Below, in pieces: positions 56,093 to 64,000 of a DNA stretch of 64,000 nucleotides. Each line of letters begins with the position of its first letter. Position 1 is the stretch's first letter. The position numbers were made by a program, and so were the translations under genes. The stretch lies in contig OY856410.1 of assembly GCA_963693085.1 (NCBI GenBank), forward strand, positions 1,397,685,363-1,397,749,362. Reading direction: 5' to 3'. The notes under the pieces were generated by a model. The model was not told where the DNA came from. It searched no databases and saw nothing but the letters and a program-made list of their open reading frames with translations. Source of the DNA: Alisma plantago-aquatica (Eukaryota; Streptophyta; Magnoliopsida; Alismatales; Alismataceae).

Positions 56093-57391
56093 TGAAAAAC
56101 CACTAGAGGGTGGGTGAATAGGGTTTTATGGAGATTTTAATAATAATTCAACCAAAGCAAGCAACCACAAAAATATTGGATAAGGGGACAAGGATTTAGA
56201 GTGGTTCCAACCTTAGCAAATACTAAGGCAGTCAATCCACTACCCGGTTGCTTACCCAACTAGGATTTTGAAAGTATTTAATTTTATTACCTCACAAGGA
56301 TGTTACATAAAATTACAACACTTTCACCAAACCCTTCAGACAGCCTTCACCTAGAAGTAGTCTCACCAACCTCGAAGCAGCCTTCCTTGAAGTAACCTCA
56401 AGCTCCCCCTTGAAGTAGATTTCCTCTTGAAGTAGCTTCCCGTTGAGACAACCTTCTTGAAGTAGTCTAAAGTCCACCTTCTCCACCGAGAAGACCCCTC
56501 TCCACCTGAGAAGTCAAACCCTCTCCAATCCGCAGCCTCCAACCCTAGGAGTAGCAAGGAGAGTACAAAAGATATAAAGGAACAAGAAGGAAAAACAGAA
56601 ATTACAATACCGTTGTAGCACAAGACTTGATTTCCTATATCAAGCATTTTGATCTCCTAACCAACATATATGGAAGTGTTGGTGCAGTGAGTAGGATATG
56701 CTAGCCTATAGGACACGAATTTGGAGTAATGGAAATGAATAGCCAATGTTGGAGTTGCTCAATTGCTCACAAGAATGAATAGCCAATTGCAAGTATTATG
56801 CTCAAGTGTTACACATGTATGTATTAGGTGTCCTAAGGCTTGTCTTATTTATAGGAATGGTCTATTAATGCTTAAGGACGTTCTAGACACTTTCTAGGGG
56901 GTTCTAAGTGCTCAACTAGCCGTTAGGTATCTATTAGTTGCTTTAACAACGGCTAGTTAATTAATTCTGAAAAGTGCAGACAGAGACATTCTCGGTCGAG
57001 GAATTGTCGACCGAGATCCCAGTCTGTTGAGGTTTTTGTCGACCGAGGGACTGTCTGGAGCAAGTGTATGTAGCGTTCTGATCCAACTCCCAACTACCCT
57101 GTCTGCTGTGTCTAATGGCTACCTGGGTCATTCTCGGTCGAAGAGTTTGTCGACCGAGAGTGTCTCGGTCGAGGAGTTTGTCGACCGAGAATGACCATGT
57201 TTCAATGTTTTAAACTAGATACTAAGTGTGTGTATGAGTGTGCAGATGTGACACTATTATAGGGAATGACCTATCTAAGTGTTGTGATTGGCTAGGGAAT
57301 ATCTAACGCTTGATTTACATGATGTCTAAGTACTTGTACATTATATACTTGTACAAGTTTTTTACATTTGATTACAGTCATGAAATCAACA
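56093..57391 (-). repeat. 5' LTR of the SIRE-like element, 1,299 bp
   Basis: On the minus strand starts TGTTGATTTCATGACTG and ends CTCTAGTGGTTTTTCA; the ending before the primer site is characteristic of SIRE-type LTRs. Contains the paired-palindrome array at 56991-57190. The outer start is chosen by the TG rule and by the change of sequence character at 57391. Confidence 0.75.
56991..57190. repeat. Array of CTCGGTCGA...TCGACCGAG inverted pairs in the LTR
   Basis: CTCGGTCGAGGAATTGTCGA then CCGAG at 56991; a lone TGTCGACCGAGG near 57038; CTCGGTCGAAGAGTTTGTCG then ACCGAG at 57133; CTCGGTCGAGGAGTTTGTCG then ACCGAG at 57163. Each pair is 25-26 bp: a 9-mer, about 8 bp, and its inverted copy. Function unknown. 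Confidence 0.85.
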
Positions 57392-57542
57392 CATTGTGAG
57401 CATTTAGATCTTCCAAAGTTGTGTCATCCACCTAGTTCCTGCAATACTCAAGTAGCACGTTAGATCCACAAGAATGAAATGTTTGTCATCAATGAAACAA
57501 AGGGATTATAATAATGTCCAATTTAGCCAACATATCTAAGGG

Positions 57543-58814
57543 CCACTACGCCACTTATGCAATTGTTGAGGCTAGTTGATTCAGATTCCAAGCCATGTAT
57601 GGGATACATAAGTAGAGCAATGCAAATCGCAGTCGACAACATTCAGGTGAATTTAGGATGAGATGAGAGAAACTATGTCCATGTTGTGTCCATTGTTAAA
57701 AAATGATATGAAGATCATATGTTATCAATATTGCACGATGCAGCTTACTTCGTCAATCCCAATGGGTGGTTCCATTCTATGAAAGAAGATGAATTAATAG
57801 AAGAAACCTTTGACATAGATCCAGTAACTTTCATGAATTGCTTCCTGAACATAGTTGATGATTTATCTTTAATTGATAAAGTAGCTATTTATGTCGATGC
57901 TTACAAAAATGGTCGTGGCTTGTTTGGGAACCCAGCTACTCTAAGCCATAGGAGGACCATGTCACCATGTAAGTCACTATATCTATTTACATATAATATA
58001 CTTATTGATGTATAATAGATATAGATTATAACATTACTATAATTGATTATAATATCTTCATATTTTATAGTGGCTCGATGGGAGATATATGGAGTAGGAA
58101 ATTCTACCTTAAAGAAGTTGGCTCTGTGACTCTTGAGCCTGTGTTGCACCTCCTCTAGTTGTGAGAAAAACTGGAGCTCATTTGGGTTTGTAAGTGTTAT
58201 TTAGATATTAAATTAATTTGTGCACTTTTGTAATAAGATTATAATTCATAACCTTTTGTAATGTAGATACACACAAAGCGAAAAAATTGGTTGTTGGGCA
58301 AGAGGTTGGATAAACTTGTCTACATTCAATACAACCGTAGATTGGAGGAGTGCTTTGAAAAGATGAGGGACAAGAATACTAAAAGTGATTTTGATGGCAT
58401 TGCACTTGATGATGTGTAGTGGGCCATTGAATGGATGACATGGATTCTTGATAATACTATAGTGCCTGATCATGATTGTCTCACTTGGAAACTTGTAGAC
58501 GAGGCCATGGGAGCATCTGAAGAAGTTGCCAGGCCTCAAAGGGGAGCATCTCAGCCCAAGGTTGGTGATAAGGAAAAAGCAAAAGTTGCCTACAACAGAA
58601 GAGAAAAGCTACAAAACTCTCTAAGACCAAAGCGCTACATGCAAAGACAACCAAAGGTATTATAATCAAAGAGAAAAAATTTCCTAGTGAGGCTTCACTT
58701 GAGGAATCAGACGAGTTAGATGACGATGATGAAACTGGGGAGGAACAAGCAGAGGAAGATTTTGAATTAGAGGATGATAATGATGATGATGTAGATCTCA
58801 GTGATAATGAGTGA
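57543..58814 (+). pseudogene. hAT transposase C-terminal part
   Basis: Reading across frames and at least two introns: PLMQLLRLVDSDSKPCMGYI (57552-57611), LHDAAYFVNPNGWFHS (57728), GVGNSTLKKLAL and SSCEKNWSSFG (58095-58188, equivalent to the CERNWS motif of the hAT dimerisation domain), KRKNWLLGKRLDKLVYIQYN (58270-58329) and RRLEECFEKMRDKN. It ends in an acidic DELDDDDETGEEQAEED-type tail with TGA at 58812-58814. The N-terminal BED zinc finger and catalytic start are absent; a stop at 58419 and a frameshift near 58600 break it. hAT transposases cut and paste DNA and need this domain to dimerise. The element sits in the minus-strand copia RT, whose sequence resumes near 59213. Confidence 0.85.
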
Positions 58815-59212
58815 TTTAGTCATATCTCTGGTTTTTCATGAGCTTAGGTTAGCTATGAGTTATTTTGTTTCTGGTCATGTTGATTGAGATTATGATGCTC
58901 ATCTACATTCTATTTTGGCTACAAACATTATACATGTTTAGCTTTCTAATTTCTATATGAATTTTGTTTAGGTAAAACTTCCACAATTCAATCCATATCT
59001 AATTATTTTGTTGCTTTCTTCCACTATTGGTAGCACATTGATTGCATATTTATCATGTATATTTATATGTGTAAGGATGGTATTTTTTAGAAATTTTACA
59101 TATATTTGTTAAAATAAAAAATCTATAAAAATGACTGGAAATGCATGGGCCTCCTCCTAGGCGCCTATGCTGGGTGGGTGCCCCCTGGAATGCCTGGTTA
59201 CCTAGCCGCCTA
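58815..59212. other. 3' non-coding end of the hAT insertion
   Basis: AT-rich DNA ending in a GC-rich stretch with CCTAGGCGCCTATG and CCTAGCCGCC words (59150-59210). The copia frame resumes at about 59213, so the insertion ends here; terminal repeats could not be fixed. Confidence 0.5.
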
Positions 59213-62108
59213 TACAACCATTATCAGGATGATACTTCACAGTGAAAACCCAACGACATCCAACATGTTTGCAATTAGAAGGATGATCAACCAGATCCCA
59301 AGTACCTTTGTTAGTGAGAGCAACTAGCCATCTCCTCAGTCATGGCATGTGTCCAAGTCATACTCTGTAATGTGTCATGAACATTTTTGGGTATATAAAT
59401 AGTACAAAGAGCAGCAACAAAGTTACTAACATGAACACTCAAATGTGCAATAGAGATATAGTTAGTAATATTATGAGATGTGCATGATCTAGTACCTTTC
59501 CTAAGAGCAATAGGTAAATCTAGATCAGAAGTTACCTCGAAAGGGGTAGGACCGTCTGAAGAAGAAGATTGGTTGTTAGTGGGGGGTCTTGAGAAGGAGT
59601 ACGTTGCGTCGGACAATTCATGCATTGGTAAACAATGAGAGGAGGAGATGTAATCTCATCAGGTTGCAAAATATATGTAGAATCACTAATAATGGGCAGA
59701 GGCACTGCAATGAGATCTGAACTCAGCATGTTCCCCTTAGTAGAGTAGTATGGAGTATCCTCATAGAAAACTACATCACTGCTCTTGAACCACTTTTTAG
59801 TAACAGGACTATAGTAATGGTATCCTTTCTAAGTCCGTTGAGTATCCCAGAAAAATATATTTTTCAGCTCGAGGAGACAACTTGTCTTAAGTCGGTCCTA
59901 GCAAACGAATAAAATAAGTCGACCCAAAAATGCTCGGACGTATAGATTAGAGAGGAAGATGGGGTTGTAGTACTTGTACATGAATTTTATTCCCAATAAC
60001 AGAGGAAGGCATATGATTTATCAGAAAACAGGCAGTAAGAACCGCTTTTGGCCAAAAGTGTTTTGGAACATTAGAATGCAGCATGAGAGTTCGAGTAACT
60101 TCAAGTAAATGTCTATTTTTCCTTTTAGCAACACCGTTCTATTGGGTTGTATAAGCACAAGAAGTCTGATGAATTGTACCTATAGAATGAAAAAATAATT
60201 CAACATTTTTTTGAACAAATTTCAAAGCATTATCAGTACACATGATTTTAATAGGCATAGAAATTTGAGTTTTAATTTCAGCAAAGAAGAACTTAATAGT
60301 AGGCAGAACTTGGGATCTATCTTTCAACAGAAACAACTAGGTAGTATGGGAGTAATCATCAATGAACAAAATAAAATATTTATTGCCTGACAAACTTGGA
60401 ACATGACAATAACCCCATACATCAGCATGAACTAAATAAAAAAAATTGCTACCAATCTATGATTTTTTGAGAAATATAGTTCTGGACAGTTTGCCTAATT
60501 GACATGCCTCACATTGAAAATTGTCCATCTACACCAGAAATAGCATGTATTAATTTATCAGCTGATGGATGCCCAACTCTAAAATGTCATTGTAATGCAG
60601 AAACAGAAGATGATAATGTTGAAGCTAGAGTTGTAGTGTCAATCCATTTCAACTCATCCAAGTAGTAGAGTCCATCAAGTCCTTCATTCCCTCCAATCTT
60701 CATCCTTGTACAAAGGTCCTAAAAAACACAAGTACCCGGTACAAAGATCAGACTATAGTTTAGATTGCGTACAATTTTACCAACAGACAACAATTTTAGC
60801 GGAAAATTTGGCACATATAAAGCAGATCGCAGAAGGACTTCAACACAGATATCACCAATTCTAGATACAGTAGATTTTGAACCTTCAGCAAGCATAATAG
60901 TAGATTTGGAACAAGTCTTAGATAGACTATAAAAAAGAGAACAGTTGGCAAAGATATGAGAAGAGGGTCCATAGTCAATCACCCATTTGGTATTACCAGC
61001 ACTAGAAGAAGGAGCACTCAAGAAGGCAGAATTGAAACCAGTGTAAGTGGCAGCGTGAGCTCCTGATGTAGCAGCATATGAGGAGGAAGCATCGATCCTC
61101 TCAAGTAGGAGACGTTCCACCTCAGAGCGGAAGAACTCAATAGTGGAGGAGCTCAAGGGAGCAACAGAAGTTGTCTGAGAAGCGCCCTCAGACGTAGCAT
61201 TGGCCCACACATGTGTGCCATTTTTCTTCCAACATCTGTCTTCAATATGGTTATTACGGCCACAGAAGTCATTGTACGCTGAGTAGAGGTACTCCAGATG
61301 CTTCAACAAATGAGCCACAACCTAGGGAGCCACAACCAAGCGACCCACGTCCCCATCCGGGAGTAGAAGAATGGTTTTCCAGAGGTCATCCATGACCCCT
61401 ACCACGACTACAGCCAGATGTAGCAGCAAGAGTGGTAGTGTCACCAGTGTCAGAAGGCAGATCTGATGAGGAAGTTGGCAGTCATTGTAGATGCTGAAAA
61501 GCACTCTCCAACGTGGGTAAAGGATCATTGGTGAGAATCTAGTCAACCACACCCGTATATGAGCCAAGAATCCCACAGAGGAACTAGACAACCTAGAGTT
61601 CCTACCGTTGTCATTGCATAGTGGCTAAGTCGGTAGATAAGGGATGAAGATTCTCAAGCTCAGCCCAGACACCTTTGAAGGTCAAAAAGTAATCAGCAAT
61701 ATCGGGCCCAATGAAATGTAGGCGGGACACTTGTTTGTTCATGTCAAACACCTTTTTCAGATTCTTACTATACGAGTAGGTGTTGGCCAGTTGATCCCAC
61801 ATCTCCTTGGTAGTCGGGAGACGAAGTAGAGTAACGCTGATGCGAGTTTCATTGTTGTTCAGAATCCATGTCATCACGGTCAAGTCATCCTTGACCCAGT
61901 CATCATAGATCTTTTTCTCTTTGGACTCGACAGTACTGGGCGGGGCAGGAGGCGGAGCCTCAGTCATATGGGAATGCTTGCCTTGGGACTTTGTAAAGAT
62001 CTCTATGGAGCAAATTAAATGTTGATAGTTACACCCATCTAGATTCACAGTAGTCATTTGATGATGAAAGTCCTCATGGGAGGAGGCCATGAGTGAGTTT
62101 GAGTACAA
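59213..62108 (-). pseudogene. Copia gag-protease-integrase-RT start, minus strand
   Basis: From high to low coordinate: gag 62108-61611 (VNLDGCNYQHLICSIEIFTK, MTWILNNNETR), an open 165-codon frame; a knuckle remnant FCGRNNHIEDRCWKK (about 61270; its first Cys is lost); protease NTKWVIDYGPSSHIF (about 60990); pre-integrase HFRVGHPSADKLI (about 60580); integrase IKIMCTDNALKFV (about 60250), TIHQTSCAYTTQ and NGVAKRKNRHLLEVTRTLM (about 60175-60080); linker DLPIALRKGTRSCTSHNITN (about 59525); RT start GTWDLVDHPSNCKHVGCRWV (about 59310). Several stops, but long open pieces remain (199 codons at 60719-61318), so it is younger than the plus-strand copia. Confidence 0.85.
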
Positions 62109-62110
62109 AA

Positions 62111-62261
62111 ATAGCAGAGAACAACAACAGGAGTCAGAATCGCCTAGATCCTCTAGCTAGGCGGCAATAGGTAGATAGAGAAACTGGAAGGACCAGTTTA
62201 CATGAAGACTATGCCGAGGCACAATAGAGAACCTAGCAGCTCAAGGGAAAACATGAAAGAC
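62111..62261. other. Junction between minus-strand copia leader and the copia repeat copy
   Basis: Would be the leader above gag. No primer site or LTR is recognisable, and the homology with 51343 begins at 62262. Confidence 0.4.
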
Positions 62262-63374
62262 ATTCAAGCAACTGGAAGATATCTTGAACAACATTTTGAT
62301 ACAAGGGATGTAGGGAGCTCAAATTTCTCCAGAGAATTGATGTTTCCCAATCTTTTTCTGGCATCTATCTCGCACAACACAAGTATGTCCTTGACCAAAA
62401 GAAAGAGACATGGTTAGAACTAATCCCACTAGCATGCATCTAGATCCAAATACAAATTGGGATGATGAGTCTACATCCACTCTATTCTAATAATCACTAA
62501 TACAGAAGATTTGTTGGTAAGTTGAATTATCTCATTATCACTAAAGCTAATATTACTTATATTGTAGGACATGTCATTAGGTATCTGGATAAACCTCAAC
62601 AATGTCACTAGGATGTTGTTTGTCACATTCTTAAATATCTAAAGAATTCTCTAGAGAAATGATTACTATATCGGAAAAATGGACACTATAAACTCAGTGG
62701 TTACTCTAATTCTAACTTTTGCCGGTAGTAGAAGTGATAGTCAGTCCACCTCTAGCTACTGCACTTTTATTATAGGAAATCTGGTCACATGGTGGAGTAA
62801 GAACTTAATGTTATTATCTGGTCTAGTGTTGAAGTTAATTATAGAGACATGGGTTTATACTACATGTGAACAAATGCGGGTCCAAGGACCCCTCAAAGAA
62901 TTTGACATATGTGATTCAGAAGATGTTCCTATGTTTTGCAATAACAAATATTCCATTTTTATTGCTATCAATATGGCCTTTCATGACTGCACCAAACACA
63001 AAGAGGTGGATTGTCACTATGTCTGGGAATATGTTATGTCAAGTCACATTTACACTCCTTATATCCAGACATAAGATCAAATTGTTGATATCTTCACAAA
63101 GCTATTTTTGAATCTAGATTTCCTACTTTGGTGGACAAGTTGGGCATGTACAACATCTATTCTCTAGCTTGGGGGGAGTATTGATATATATATTCTTTAT
63201 GCTATTCATGCTTTGGACATATCCTTGTCATTTACTTTTCCTTTTATCCTATATCTATTTTTTATGGGACAACTTCTGTTTGTAAAACTGATTTTCACCC
63301 ACTCACTTATCCTACACATGAGAGTGACTGGTATTTGTCTTGGACACATCAAATAAGCATTGCTTTATTCGGAC
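62262..63374 (+). repeat. 1.1-kb direct repeat, right copy: copia RT end, RNase H and 3' LTR
   Basis: Parallels 51343-52454 base by base with substitutions. Contains degenerate RT end (ATGRYLEQHFDTRDVGSSNF), RNase H (SVVTLILTFAGSRSDSQSTS, FHDCTKHKEVDCHYVWEYVM), a polypurine tract GCTTGGGGGGAG (about 63167-63178) and an LTR at 63179-about 63374. No 5' part of this element is present upstream. Confidence 0.85.
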
Positions 63375-64000
63375 ATGCTACCTCGAATATTTTTATCATA
63401 CTGCTCGTACACAATAACAAATTATTAGTATAAGTTGGACCTTTTTTTATGTGAGAGTAGTGTATTTGGGGGTACTTATGAGCAATATGAAACTAAAAAT
63501 GGGGATGAGTTTCCCCAATTGTTTCTCAAATAAAAGCATATATAGTCTTAAAAGTAACAAACATGGTGTTGTTAAAAAATATAATGATGTATATAGTAGA
63601 AAGTACACAAAAGAAGCTAACCATGTTCAAAGTACAAACATCAGCAAATCAAAGCAATGGTTGAATTGCTTCACAAATTTAGCTTGATATTTCAAAAATA
63701 ACAAAGTCGTACAAGGTTTGTCAAAAAAAATTAACAAATGTATCACAAATACTTATATTTTTAAGTTGTTGAATATAGTATATATGTATGTCTATGTTTG
63801 AATGAACTAAACTATCCTAGCATGGTTAATTAACTATACATAATATTATAATGTCAAACATTTTTTAATCGTGTATAATTTAGTTGATACATTCAAAAAG
63901 ATATTGTTGTGAAGAGTTCCAAGTATGTCTATTGTGCATGTGAAAATGATATAGGGTGTTTTATTACTATGTTACAGGTATAATGCATTCTTAAAGTGGT
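63375..64000. other. Unassigned AT-rich end of the window
   Basis: Nothing recognised. A 78-codon frame at 63451-63687 has no family resemblance. Confidence 0.4.

Larger units (their letters stand above)
54600..57391 (-). mobile_element. SIRE-like copia fragment: 5' LTR, primer site and gag
   Basis: Read on the minus strand: LTR 57391-56093, two bases, primer site TGGTATCAGAGC (56090-56079), then a gag frame (56045-55128) and non-coding DNA. Pol is absent and no second LTR was found, so it is a truncated or rearranged insertion in the minus-strand copia. The lower limit is approximate. Confidence 0.7.
52456..62110 (-). mobile_element. Ty1/copia retrotransposon, minus strand, decayed and interrupted
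   Basis: 3' LTR 52456-52586 (TGTTGAATAG on the minus strand; the low end is uncertain), polypurine tract ACTTGAGGGGGAG at 52587-52599, RNase H 52594-53190, then a long interruption (53.2-59.2 kb) with a SIRE-like fragment and a hAT fragment, then RT start, linker, integrase, protease and gag up to 62108. No 5' LTR or primer site is seen above gag. It is related to the plus-strand copia but not the same family: the LTRs differ. Confidence 0.8.

Noticed and set aside
1..64000. tRNA or rRNA genes, integrated virus genes
   Set aside because: No cloverleaf with A and B boxes at correct spacing, no rRNA-like stretch, and no pararetrovirus movement or coat protein motif was seen; the tRNA-like words are primer-binding sites.

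Overview
This window is intergenic, repeat-dominated nuclear DNA from a flowering plant. The evidence is the element types present: CACTA transposons carrying a TNP2 transposase and a Ulp1-like (C48) protease, copia and gypsy retrotransposons primed by initiator tRNA-Met (TGGTATCAGAGC-type sites), an L1-type ORF1, an RTE tail, and hAT elements. Coding pieces have GT-AG introns, the DNA is AT-rich, and the only host gene seen is a broken gamma-COP (coatomer) copy with plant-like sequence. I cannot narrow the species. No rRNA, tRNA, CRISPR array, bacterial operon or viral gene was recognised, and I see no intact host gene.

Layout. 1-2974: 3' half of a CACTA element (copy 1), inserted in a ~1,069-bp tandem array (2975-5539) whose first two monomers each hold a ~616-bp palindrome. 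5540-6605: unassigned DNA with five regularly spaced pairs of a 15-bp near-palindrome. 6650-13514: a second, much fuller CACTA copy with decayed TNP2 and C48 genes. 13565-20307: a decayed non-coding element bounded by two diverged LTR-like repeats; it holds a 1.29-kb hAT-type non-autonomous element, itself split by a 393-bp inverted-repeat element set between mirrored microsatellites. 20308-24190: remnants of gypsy and copia polyproteins on both strands. 25087-35025: a complete large LTR element without coding capacity (LARD-like), minus strand, with an exact 5-bp target duplication; its 5' LTR contains an L1-type LINE fragment with an open ORF1.

36720-44860: a minus-strand gamma-COP pseudogene with introns retained, interrupted by a third CACTA copy (37015 to about 40780, minus) and a 609-bp hAT-type element. 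45010-52454: a decayed plus-strand copia element whose 5' LTR, leader and upstream flank are tandemly duplicated, and whose reverse transcriptase region carries a small RTE insertion. 52456-62110: a decayed minus-strand copia element interrupted by a SIRE-like gag/LTR fragment (54600-57391) and a hAT transposase fragment (57543-58814). 62262-63374: a second copy of the 3' end of the plus-strand copia. 63375-64000: nothing recognised.

How the parts relate. The three CACTA copies belong to one family and would need a TNP2 transposase from elsewhere, since the only TNP2 here has stops and a frameshift. The nesting (SIRE and hAT in copia, MITE-like element in hAT, LINE in LARD, CACTA in gamma-COP) gives a relative order of events. 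The least explained signals are the tandem palindromic array and the arrays of paired short palindromes at 5.8-6.2, 24.5-24.8, 54.6-54.8 and 57.0-57.2 kb.
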